A stretch of DNA of 64,000 bases, taken from Nocardia brasiliensis (lineage in GTDB: Bacteria > Actinomycetota > Actinomycetes > Mycobacteriales > Mycobacteriaceae). Position 1 is the stretch's first letter; each line of letters begins with the position of its first letter. The notes beneath the pieces are model-generated. The model had not been told where the DNA came from and did no database searches. It saw only the letters and a program-made list of their open reading frames with translations. The stretch covers positions 6,076,001 to 6,140,000 of the forward strand of contig NZ_CP046171.1 of the NCBI RefSeq assembly GCF_011801125.1, written 5' to 3'. Of the stretch, positions 51,242-59,372 are shown in pieces. A program made the position numbers and the translations under genes.

Positions 51242-53988
51242 TCGGGCCCACTCTCTGAAGTTACCGTCAGCCCCAGCAGCGGATCGTAGTGCAACCGACG
51301 TCCGGCAACCTTTGCTTGAAACTGCTCATCGAGCACGAGTGCCAGCTCGTTCCGCAGCCACGGCGAGTAGCGCCAACCGCGAGGACGGTTCTGTTCCAGC
51401 TCTGTTTCCACCCTGCTGATTCGCCCGTAGTTGGTCAATGAGTTCGGAAGCCGGATCGTGCATCCCGCCAAGGCTTTTGCCATCGCCGCAGATGGAGCAC
51501 GATCTGTAGGAATCGGATCTGCGCCAAAATCTGCAATGTTGGGAAGCATCCGGATCCTGCTTCCGGCTCGCTGCACAACGATCGCCTCGACGCTCTCGTC
51601 GGTGTCGCGGACCTGAGCCTGACCACCAGCGCCATCCGCGTCCCTCGCCGGCGCATCCAATATTCCCGACAGGGACACCCGGTCGACCACCGAGGGCAGC
51701 AAGTAGTCGCGAGCACGGGCGACCTGATCCTGGATATATGCCGCCCACCGCTCATCAGCTTGGGCGATGGCTTCTTCCCACGATTCAGGAGCCGCCAACT
51801 TCTGTGCATAAGCGTCAGCAACGAGCGTGGGGACATCTCCTGGCAGCGTCACCAACTTTCCAGCGAAATGCTCGTCAAGAACGGCTGCAGCTCGCAGAAG
51901 ACGCGACGCGCCGTACACCGCGACCGATCCCTGAACCAGCGGCGGCAGATTCGCCCCTCCGACAACCCCCCGAATCAGGCAGATCGGTGCCGCGACTCGG
52001 GCAGGCCGCCGAGGTCGATCGTGGCGATGCAAACGACCCATACGCTGCAGTATCAGGTCTACCGGCGCCAAGTCGGTGATCAGGAGGTCGAAGTCGATGT
52101 CGAGAGATTGCTCGACCACCTGGGTAGCGACCACGATCAGTCGCGTCGGCCGTTTCCCCTTTCCTGGCGGGCCCAACAGCTTGCGCAGTCTCGCCTCGAG
52201 CCGGGTGCGATCAGCAGCAATGAATCTCGAGTGCAGCAACATCAGCTGGGAATCAGCAAAGACACGCTTCCCGAACTGCTTGGCGCGCAGCGCAGTAAAC
52301 ATTGCTTGGGCCCGGGCAACTGTGTTGCAGACAATTCCTACGCAACCGCCCTCGGTGAGGAGGTCCCGCAGCTTTTCCACGACAACGTCCGGGTCGTCCT
52401 CGAGTCGGTCGAGCGAAACCCTTAGCGAACGATCTGAGGGCTCGACAGCGACCGTGCGGACGTCGACAGCTGAGCAGACAGTCAGGCACGGGTAGGACGA
52501 GTCGATTTCCACCGGCTGCGCAGAACCCTTTGACGCACCCCGTCGATACGCGTCGATCAACGTATTCCTCTGCGCTGGTGGCAATGTCGCCGACAGCAGC
52601 AATACGGGCACCTGATAGGCGCCGAGCCATTCCAGGCATCGCGCGAGGTAGGTAGACATGTAGCTGTCGGCCGCATGTACCTCGTCGATGACAACGACCT
52701 TGTTCGCCAATGCCAGGTGACGCAGCATCACGTGCCGCACCTTTAGTGCCGCGGTGAGGACTTGATCGATCGTGCCGACAACGAAGTTCGACAGCGGCCC
52801 CTTCTTTCTGCCGGCCAGCCACTCATGCACGACCACCGCGTCCTCAGCGCAATCAATACCGATCGCATCCAGATGCCCTTGCCCGAGCCGGACGAACGCG
52901 TCGTTCAGTGCAGCCTTTCCGTGCGCAAGGAAGACACTTCCCGCAGGATCCGGAAGCCGACCGGCCCACTCCAGCACGCGACCGAACATCGCATCCGAGG
53001 TCGCCATCGTCGGCAGCGCCACGAAGACACCTCCGAATCCGAATCTGCGCGCCAAGATCTCGGCCGCCAACAACGCCGCCTCGGTCTTGCCCTCCCCCAT
53101 CGGCGCCTCAATGATCATCAACCCAGGCTCGGACACCCGCGCGGCCAGTCGAACAACCTCGAGCTGTAACGGGTGCGCCGTGGCACCTGGCGGCAACTTG
53201 AACCGCTTGGAGAGTAGGTCCGCTTCGCCTACATCGCAGTGTGGCTGCCACGGCGCCGGAAGCCCCAGGTCCTTCCAGACTCGATCCGCCGTCAAAGGAT
53301 CGCGCCCCTCCACCAACGGAAACAGACTGTCATTGCTGGCCAGCCAATCCGCGACGATCACCGCGGCCGTCAACAACATCTGCACACCAACCGGCAGCGG
53401 CGTTCCTCTCCAATCAGGGAAACGCTCAGCGGCCCCAACTGCGCAGGCCATGTACCAGAGCAACTCCGAACGACTCGTCACCCAGGCACCAGAACCCAGC
53501 TTTGATGTCGCATACCGAGCCATTACGGCCTCCGAGCCCGGCGGAACACCGTGATGGCTGCCTGCAACAGTGGCAAACGTTGCAGCGACTTCCACCGCCC
53601 ACCCACACTCATCAACCAGAAACTGCTCCAGCACAACCTGACTGGCCAAGTTGTGCGGCAGATCCCGGCGATTGGCCACCGGATACTTCAATGGCAGCCC
53701 GCTGCGATCCATCCGCTCGGCCAACGGCCACACCTGACAAGCAAACGCGGGCGTCAACTTCCCGACGTCATGCACACCAGCCAGCCAACTCAACAAGATC
53801 CGTCCGTCCACCTCACCACCCGGCAAAGCCTCCGCAAGCACCCGTCGTGTCGCCGTCGGCAACCACCGATCCCACACCAAAGCGCCCACCGCTGCCGCAT
53901 CCAGCGAATGCTGAACCAACGACAGACTGCTCCCCTGCCGCTCCTCACTCTTGGCCCACGCCGACCGCGTGGCCGCGCTCAACCCCAA
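51238..53988 (-). CDS. cas3: CRISPR nuclease-helicase Cas3
   Basis: A 916-residue Cas3, the effector that degrades target DNA. The N-terminal HD nuclease has HSLDAAAVGALVWDRWL, AGVHDVGKLTP and GSHHGVPPG. The helicase has Walker A MGEGKTEAALLAAE, the DEAH-like box VIDEVHAADSYM, motif III LLSATLPP and motif VI QRMGRLHRHD. All catalytic motifs look intact. The TTG start at 53988 has GAGGGGG upstream. It leads the cas operon and overlaps cse1 by 4 bases. Confidence 0.95.
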   Translation of the reverse strand: MGLSAATRSAWAKSEERQGSSLSLVQHSLDAAAVGALVWDRWLPTATRRVLAEALPGGEVDGRILLSWLAGVHDVGKLTPAFACQVWPLAERMDRSGLPLKYPVANRRDLPHNLASQVVLEQFLVDECGWAVEVAATFATVAGSHHGVPPGSEAVMARYATSKLGSGAWVTSRSELLWYMACAVGAAERFPDWRGTPLPVGVQMLLTAAVIVADWLASNDSLFPLVEGRDPLTADRVWKDLGLPAPWQPHCDVGEADLLSKRFKLPPGATAHPLQLEVVRLAARVSEPGLMIIEAPMGEGKTEAALLAAEILARRFGFGGVFVALPTMATSDAMFGRVLEWAGRLPDPAGSVFLAHGKAALNDAFVRLGQGHLDAIGIDCAEDAVVVHEWLAGRKKGPLSNFVVGTIDQVLTAALKVRHVMLRHLALANKVVVIDEVHAADSYMSTYLARCLEWLGAYQVPVLLLSATLPPAQRNTLIDAYRRGASKGSAQPVEIDSSYPCLTVCSAVDVRTVAVEPSDRSLRVSLDRLEDDPDVVVEKLRDLLTEGGCVGIVCNTVARAQAMFTALRAKQFGKRVFADSQLMLLHSRFIAADRTRLEARLRKLLGPPGKGKRPTRLIVVATQVVEQSLDIDFDLLITDLAPVDLILQRMGRLHRHDRPRRPARVAAPICLIRGVVGGANLPPLVQGSVAVYGASRLLRAAAVLDEHFAGKLVTLPGDVPTLVADAYAQKLAAPESWEEAIAQADERWAAYIQDQVARARDYLLPSVVDRVSLSGILDAPARDADGAGGQAQVRDTDESVEAIVVQRAGSRIRMLPNIADFGADPIPTDRAPSAAMAKALAGCTIRLPNSLTNYGRISRVETELEQNRPRGWRYSPWLRNELALVLDEQFQAKVAGRRLHYDPLLGLTVTSESGPE

Positions 53989-54354
53989 ACCGACACCCCC
54001 TCTTCGATGTTCGCGGAACCCAAGGACAGCTCAACCACCTTCGCATCCCCCACTGACACGTTCTGCGCGCGAACCGGCAGCAAGAATATGTGACACAGAT
54101 CGAGATCGACTACATATTCACGACTTTCGGATGTAGATCAACAATTGACAGCGGCAGATGGGCTGACCAATCACCAGACACCCCCGGCCAGGAACTCGAA
54201 TCTGTTGCCTAGGTGCGCTTTCGAGCAAAGAGGAACCCGTAAGGTCGGTTTCTTGCTTCTAGTACGGAGGGTCCGTAGCGTACGCGGCGCTCAGGAAGCG
54301 ATGAATGTCTAAGGATTTGAAGTCGTAGGGAAGCGGGGGACGGTGAGGCCCAAC
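53989..54354. promoter_or_regulatory. Divergent promoter region of the cas operon
   Basis: 366 bases between cas3 and the DUF3800-like gene, lower in GC than its surroundings. No gene is seen. The first 100 bases upstream of cas3 resemble the region upstream of the cas3 remnant at 55202-55363, so the promoter was duplicated along with it. Confidence 0.5.
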
Positions 54355-54858
54355 ATGTACGTGGACGAGACAAAGAACGGCGCGTTCAGATTGGCCGCTC
54401 TGGTCACTGCACCGGACCGCCACGACTTTCTATGCAAGATGCTGCGGCCGCAGTCGTCCCGCAGCCCCAGCACAGTTCATTTCTTCCGCATGGAACCCAA
54501 GGCTCGACGGGCGTTCGTCACACTCATCGTGTCGCTGAGGCTGGACTGCCGCGTCTATGAGTGCTGGCAAGGATCAGACGTCCAGGCCCGCTCAGACTGC
54601 CTCAGCGCGCTGGCAGCCGACGCAGTCGATCTCAACGCCCGTGAGATCGTCCTCGAACGTGACGATTCGAATGTCAAGCGAGACCAGAGAGTACTTCGGA
54701 CTACGCTCAGAGACTCCGACATCTTCTTCCGCCACGCTCGCGCCCGCGAGGAACGCCTTCTCTGGGTTCCCGACGCAGTGGCGTGGTGCTGGCAGAAGGG
54801 AGGGGAATGGAGAACACGGGTGGAACCGATTGTTTCCGACGTCCGCCAAGTTGAGTAA
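54355..54858 (+). CDS. DUF3800-like protein
   Basis: A 167-residue protein from the ATG at 54355 (GTGAGG upstream; the GTG at 54343 is less likely). It begins MYVDETKNGAFRLAALV and contains TVHFFRME, AADAVDLNAREIVLERDDS near the middle. This is the DUF3800 pattern (Asp-Glu at the start and LERDDS), predicted to have an RNase H-like fold with acidic residues at the active site. The role is unknown. It diverges from cas3 and is followed by decayed CRISPR repeats, so a link to defence is possible. Confidence 0.7.
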   Translation: MYVDETKNGAFRLAALVTAPDRHDFLCKMLRPQSSRSPSTVHFFRMEPKARRAFVTLIVSLRLDCRVYECWQGSDVQARSDCLSALAADAVDLNAREIVLERDDSNVKRDQRVLRTTLRDSDIFFRHARAREERLLWVPDAVAWCWQKGGEWRTRVEPIVSDVRQVE

Positions 54859-54882
54859 TGGATCGCACCAGATCTAGATTGG

Positions 54883-54959
54883 GGTCTCCCCGATCACACG
54901 GGGATGATCCGGTCTACGGAATCGAAGTGGTTGATTCCCCGCGTATGCGGGGTTGCAAG
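54883..54959 (+). repeat. Two decayed CRISPR repeats in reverse orientation
   Basis: 54883-54910 matches the I-E repeat at 23 of 28 bases by eye but on the plus strand, opposite to the main array. After a gap of 22 bases, 54933-54959 keeps only the hairpin core CCCCGCG...GCGGGG. They look like the remains of an inverted array fragment. Confidence 0.55.
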
Positions 54960-55201
54960 TCGACCTGCCATGGAGGGCAGGTCGGATACGTCGTCTTTTC
55001 ACAGCGCGACGACGCAGAGTCCGCGCAGAACGCTCCGCCTGCTGGGTCACACCGGTGCTCGACTCCAATGTCGAGCACCGGTCACACATTTGGCGTGCCG
55101 GTGCCTTCGTACTGAACCGGCCGGGGGTGGCTTGGCCTCCAAGATCATGCCCCGCTAGGAATCGCACGGCGCACCGAGCCGCGTCTGGCGCACACACCGC
55201 G

Positions 55202-55363
55202 CTACTCCACCAACAGCTCGACAACACTCGGCGCAAGCCACCGATCGAACAGATGACCGGCAACATCAGCGGAGTCGTCCATGTGCTGCCACAGCGGCAA
55301 CCACTCACCAACAGCGTTCGGCGACTTCGCCCACACCGATCGAGCAGCCTCGCTCAACACCAA
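55202..55363 (-). pseudogene. N-terminal remnant of a second cas3
   Basis: A 53-residue frame starts at a TTG with AAGGGAG upstream and reads LSEAARSVWAKSPNAVGEWL, then WQHMDDSADVAGHLFDRWL. It is plainly the start of a Cas3 HD domain and parallels the intact Cas3 (LSAATRSAWAKS and HSLDAAAVGALVWDRWL). It ends at a stop after ELLVE and the rest of cas3 is absent. It is more like other I-E Cas3 proteins than a recent copy of the neighbour, so it is probably the rest of a separate locus. Confidence 0.8.
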
Positions 55364-55659
55364 GACCGACTCCCTTACGAAAGAATCCGCCCCGAATCCC
55401 GGGAACGCACAACACTGTCGCATCTCCCACTGATAAGTTTGCTGCGCCTCCGGAATAGCGAGAAGCTCAACAACTTCCAGCAAACGCTACTCGCGAAACC
55501 ACCTACATGAGCGCACTTCCAGCAATGCACAACAGAAACATCGAAATGACCAACTGACCGGTTCTCCAACCTCGGCAACCGACGTCTACCAAGCACAGCA
55601 CGCGCTACACCCAACACGGCGAGCACAAATTCGCAAACTCGCCCCCATCAGCCAGGTAT
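55364..55659. other. Gap between cas3 remnant and mini-array
   Basis: About 300 bases with no gene. Its left third resembles the region upstream of the intact cas3, as expected for a relic cas promoter. Confidence 0.45.
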
Positions 55660-55810
55660 GGATTGCCCGCGTGCGCAGGCAGCACGCACGCGACATCTCG
55701 GCGACCGACCATCTCTTGATCGGATCATCCCCGCGTGCGCGGGGAGCACGCTCACGGTCGCGATCCGGTGATCCGTTTCCCCGGATCATCCCCGCGTGCG
55801 CGGGGAGCAC
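55660..55810 (-). CRISPR. Mini CRISPR array with two spacers
   Basis: Two perfect I-E repeats (55722-55749 and 55783-55810) and one decayed repeat (55660-55685) enclose spacers of 36 and 33 bases. Orientation is the same as in the main array. The bases after 55810 begin with the same ten-base leader anchor as the main array. The repeats match those of the main array, so the intact Cas proteins could process its transcript. Confidence 0.85.
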
Positions 55811-56023
55811 ACTTGTTGACTGGGAGTTCTCTTCGAGTCGGCCGACTTTTCGATCGGTTTCTCCCGGCGACCAGAGTCCACAGACTTGGTCACGTCTCGC
55901 CTTCTTCTCCGCTAGCTCATCGGGCTTGGGCCCATTCTCGTTCGAACTCGTCTTGTGGTATTTCGACGGCGTCGAATTCGGGCTGGCTTGCGATCTCTTC
56001 GACTGGGGCGATGGGTATCCCGG

Positions 56024-56943
56024 CTAGGTCATGTCTCCCAATAGTTTGAGCCATTCAACTACAAGGGCGATGACGATCCCGGCGCGGTAGGTCAAGGCGA
56101 GTTTGTCGTAGCGGGTGGCGACTGCGCGCCAGTGTTTGGCCTTGTTGAAGGCGCGTTCGACGACATTGCGGCCCTTGTAGGCAGTCGAGTTGAACGCTGG
56201 TGGTCGCCCACCGGCACGACCGCGGCGTTTCCGGTGGGCGACCTGATCGCTTCGTTCGGGAATAACGCAACAGATACCTTTGCCACGCAACAGAGTTCGG
56301 TTGCTTGCTGAGGAATATGCCTTGTCCGCGAGCACCTGGTCTGGATTGCGGCGCGGTGGGCCGCCACCCAGCCGCGGCACGGCGATCGCCTCGGGCACCG
56401 CTGGCATCATCGGTGAATCACCTGCCTGGCCCGCACTGAGCAACACCGCCAGACCTCGGCCGTTGCCGTCACTAGCCAGATGAGCCTTCGTCGTCAGCCC
56501 GCCCCTGGACCGGCCGACCGCGTGATCAGCCGGCTCATAACTCACCATCCGGGCTGGGGCTCGTGTCCTTGCCACGAGAGGAATTGGCTCCGTGCTGATG
56601 CACCCGCATGATCGAAGAGTCCACCGACACAACCCAATCCAGATTCCCGGTCGCGTCCGCGAGCGCGGTCAACGCAACCAGCACCCGATCCCCAGGTTCC
56701 GTCACCGGCATACCGGCGATGCCGCTTCCACACCGTCTGCCAGGGCCCGAATACCTCGGGCAGATCCCGCCACGGCACCCCGGTCCGCAACCGGAACAAC
56801 ATTCCTTCCACCACCAGGCGATTGTTGGTGAAGTTGCGGCCCACCCGGCCATCGGATGTCGGCAGTAACAACTCGAGCAGCTCCCACTGCTTGTCCGTCA
56901 GAATCCGATATCGGTCACCAACCGCTGTCACCACGGCGAACAT
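56024..56943 (-). CDS. IS5-family transposase in two overlapping frames
   Basis: Frame 1 (56943-56542) encodes the N-terminal part (YRILTDKQWELLELLLP, GVPWRDLPEVFGPWQTVW). Frame 2 (56632-56024) encodes the DDE core: GRSRGGLTTKAHLASDGNG, DQVLADKAYSS and RNVVERAFNKAKHWR. In this group the two are joined by programmed frameshifting, probably in the overlap near 56560-56632. The first aspartate is in VSVDSSIMRVHQHG. The stop codon of frame 2 uses the target duplication. Confidence 0.8.
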
Positions 56944-57003
56944 GATGCCCGACCCGACGACCTACCGGGACTCGATCCGCGAAACCCGATTGGGAGACAT
57001 GAC
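56028..57003 (-). mobile_element. IS5-family insertion sequence with CTAG target duplication
   Basis: A 976-bp element with 15-bp perfect inverted repeats (GTCATGTCTCCCAAT and its complement), flanked by CTAG at 56024-56027 and 57004-57007. A 4-base CTAG duplication is typical for part of the IS5 family. It carries one transposase in two overlapping frames and seems complete, so it is the youngest mobile element in the window. Confidence 0.9.
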
Positions 57004-57170
57004 CTAGTCCCGCGGTAGCTGTTTCGTGGTTGTCGTCTGCCCATTCTCGGTGCCCGTCGCGGTAGAGCTGGACTCGGCGGTCTCGTAGTTGTCGTCGCCG
57101 ACTTCGTGGAAGTAGGTGATGGGTTCTTCGTCGAAGTCGTGGTGCCAGTTGACTTTTACGTACCTCATGG

Positions 57171-57299
57171 TCAGTTCCTTCCCGATCGAACGATTCGTCC
57201 TGAGAGGTCGAGGGGCTCGGTGTTGGGGACGACGAAGACGCCAGGGCGTCCCTGGACGACGGTGAGTCCTGTGACGTCGATTTCCAGGAAGTGCGAGAA
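57171..57299 (-). pseudogene. C-terminal fragment of an unknown gene upstream of the DUF6881-like gene
   Basis: A frame of about 42 residues (FLEIDVTGLTVVQGRPGVFV to LSGRIVRSGRN) ends two bases before the DUF6881-like start, so the two were once an operon. Its upstream part is replaced by the binding-protein fragment. The protein is not identified; a toxin with the DUF6881 protein as immunity partner is a guess from gene order only. Confidence 0.4.
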
Positions 57300-57653
57300 C
57301 TGTTGCGCGACGCGATCACCGGCAAGACCATCCGCACCGCGTTCCGCAACGCCTGGCAGGACGACTACCCCGCCATGCTGAATTTCCTGATGCCGCAATA
57401 TCTTTCCGATTCGGGAAGCAACGACATCGGCTACGTCAACACCGAATTCGACAAGGTGATCGCCACCGCGCTGGCCGCGCAGACTCCCGAGGAGTCCTAC
57501 GCACTCATCGGCCAGGCGCAAGCCTTCCTGTACCAGGACATGCCCGACGTCCCGGTGTTCAACGACAACAACAACGCCGGACATTCGGACACGGTGCGCC
57601 AGGTGAAACTGACCTGGAACGGCCTCTTCGCCTACGAGGGCGTCGAAAAGTAG
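57291..57653 (+). pseudogene. C-terminal fragment of a second OppA-like binding protein
   Basis: The last 116 codons of a family 5 binding protein. Aligned by eye to the intact lipoprotein at 26677-28281 there are 16 differences in 116 residues, and both end in LTWNGLFAYEGVEK. No signal peptide, start region or N-terminal two thirds remain. The junction with the unrelated fragment lies near 57295. It is followed by its own terminator-like hairpin. Confidence 0.85.
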
Positions 57654-57667
57654 TCGCCGATGAGGCG

Positions 57668-57693
57668 GGTAAGGTCGCAGACGCGACCTTACC
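57668..57693. terminator. Hairpin between binding-protein fragment and lipid cluster
   Basis: GGTAAGGTCGC and its exact complement form an 11-bp stem with a 4-base loop, followed by a pyrimidine-rich stretch. It lies between convergent units and probably ends the lipid operon transcript as well. Confidence 0.65.
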
Positions 57694-57743
57694 TGCTCTT
57701 CCGGGGCGGGCGGACCACCGTGCGCGTCCTCGCGTCCGGGATC

Positions 57744-59120
57744 TCATCGGCGAACCACCCGAAGCCGACCGAGCCAGGTCGGGAGCACGGTGCCGATTCG
57801 GCGGGCACGCGGGGCGGTGGCACCGACCACGGCGTGCGGGTTCGCCGCAACCCGCCGCAGTAAGGCAGTGAGTTCGGCCAGCACTTCAGTGACGGCGGAG
57901 TCGTCGTACTGAGTGGAATTCGCATCGATACGGATGCCGACCCGGCGGTCGCCCGGCAACTCGTACACCGAAACCAAAAGGTCGTCCACCGCCCCGTAAG
58001 ACAAGGGCTCCATCGCACTCGTCGCATCGCCGAAGCGCGGCGACTCCAGGAAAGGCACCAGATTTATCGCCGGACCCAGTGGATTACGCACGTGACCGGA
58101 CAGCCCCACGTCGGCAATGACATCGGACAAGGGGTAGCGCGAGTGCGTCATACATTTCGATACCTCGTCCAGGAACGCGGCGACGAAGCTGGAGAACCGG
58201 CGATCAGCCATGGTTGCCACTTTTACCGGGACCATGTTGGCCAGCATCCCCACTTCAGATCTCGCGAGCCCCGATCTGTTCGCCGCGACGTATCGCAGGA
58301 CGAATTCGGAGCTGCGCGCACAGGTCGAGAAGTACGCCGCGACTGCGGCGGAAACGAATTGCAGGACCCACACTCCCAGCTGATCCGCAGCCAGTCGCAC
58401 CGATTCCCCCGCCGCGTCGGACAGCACCAGCTCTTTGGTCTTCAGGCCGTCTTCGGTACCGTCACGCGCGGACGGGAGCGCGGGCGGCTCAGGAACAACG
58501 TCGAGATAGTCCGACCAGAATTGGCGATCCGCAATCCGCTCGGCGGAATCGAGATACTCCTCTTCTTCGCGCACGATCCTTTCCGGTCCGGCGAACGGGG
58601 TATCACCAACCGGGTCGCCTGCCAGCAAGGCAGCGTAGATCTGCGCCACCCGGCGGATGAAGATCATCGACCCGTAGCCGTCGATCACCAGGTGGTGCGC
58701 GGCCAGAAAGAGCAGGTGCCGGTCATCCGCGATCTTGATCAGGCCGACGCGGTGCAGCTGGTCCGCCGCCAGGTCCACCGGGGCGGCGAGGATGCCGCTG
58801 ACCAGGTCACGCCCGCTGCGCTCCGGATCCTCCGATCCGCTCAGGTCGTAGTGCGCGGGACAGCAGACCACGTCGGTACGCCTGCGCTGCACGACTCGCC
58901 AATCCGCGACCTCGAAATTCACATGGAGAGCGCCCGCTTCAGTTTCGGTTGCCGCTAGCGCTGCAGACATCAGATCGGAATCAATGGGCCCCGTCACCCC
59001 CCAGACCACGGAAATCACGTTCTGTAACCGCGGTGCCAGGGACTGGGCGAGCCATAATCCTTCCTGCGGGCGCGTGATCGGAAGCTCGCCCGCAACGGGC
59101 CTTCCCACACCGACTTCCAT
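57744..59120 (-). CDS. Free-standing condensation-domain protein
   Basis: A 458-residue protein of the NRPS condensation/PapA acyltransferase superfamily. The catalytic motif HHLVIDG is at 142-148, with the opening TRPQEGLWLAQ (motif C1) near residue 17 and NMVPVKV (motif resembling the C5 region) in the second half. Such enzymes join a carrier-bound acyl chain to an amine or alcohol. As the last gene of a fatty-acid activation and desaturation operon, it probably releases the finished chain as an ester or amide. No adenylation domain for an amino acid is nearby. Confidence 0.85.
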   Translation of the reverse strand: MEVGVGRPVAGELPITRPQEGLWLAQSLAPRLQNVISVVWGVTGPIDSDLMSAALAATETEAGALHVNFEVADWRVVQRRRTDVVCCPAHYDLSGSEDPERSGRDLVSGILAAPVDLAADQLHRVGLIKIADDRHLLFLAAHHLVIDGYGSMIFIRRVAQIYAALLAGDPVGDTPFAGPERIVREEEEYLDSAERIADRQFWSDYLDVVPEPPALPSARDGTEDGLKTKELVLSDAAGESVRLAADQLGVWVLQFVSAAVAAYFSTCARSSEFVLRYVAANRSGLARSEVGMLANMVPVKVATMADRRFSSFVAAFLDEVSKCMTHSRYPLSDVIADVGLSGHVRNPLGPAINLVPFLESPRFGDATSAMEPLSYGAVDDLLVSVYELPGDRRVGIRIDANSTQYDDSAVTEVLAELTALLRRVAANPHAVVGATAPRARRIGTVLPTWLGRLRVVRR

Positions 59121-59140
59121 CTCGTCCTCTTACTGTGTCG

Positions 59141-59329
59141 TCAGAGCTCGGTCATGACGAAATCTTCCTTTGCCGCGCCGCAGTCCGGGCACCGCCATTC
59201 GTCCGGAATATCTTCCCAGCGCGTTCCCGGCGCGATCCCTTCCGAGGGAACACCCAGGGTTTCGTAATATACCCAGCCGCACACTAAGCACATCCATGCT
59301 TTCGTAGCGGTCTGCTCGGACCGACCCAT
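59141..59329 (-). CDS. Rubredoxin
   Basis: A 62-residue rubredoxin from the ATG at 59329 with GAGGAG upstream. Iron ligands are Cys14, Cys17, Cys47 and Cys50 (CLVCGWVY and CPDCGAAK), with the usual GIAPGT-WEDIPD loop. It carries electrons to membrane alkane hydroxylases and desaturases. Here it directly follows a membrane desaturase gene and probably serves all three desaturases in the operon. Confidence 0.95.
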   Translation of the reverse strand: MGRSEQTATKAWMCLVCGWVYYETLGVPSEGIAPGTRWEDIPDEWRCPDCGAAKEDFVMTEL

Positions 59330-59372
59330 CGCGATCACTCCTCGATACGATGCGAATACGTGGTTGCCTGCG

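Larger units (their letters stand above)
55917..57168 (-). pseudogene. DUF6881-like gene split by an IS5-family insertion
   Basis: The 5' part (57168-57004) starts MRYVKVNWHHDFDEEPITYF and the 3' part (56023-55917) ends DAVEIPQDEFEREWAQAR. Removing the element and one CTAG joins them in frame (ATAGLAGIPIAPVEEI), giving a protein of about 90 residues. A one-base deletion near 57100, between DDNYET and RRVQLYRDG, also breaks it. DUF6881 proteins are small and of unknown function; their position after larger genes suggests immunity-like partners. Confidence 0.72.

Noticed and set aside
54874..55311. 145-codon minus-strand ORF after the DUF3800-like gene
   Set aside because: It reads through decayed CRISPR repeats and the end of the cas3 relic; composition is not protein-like.
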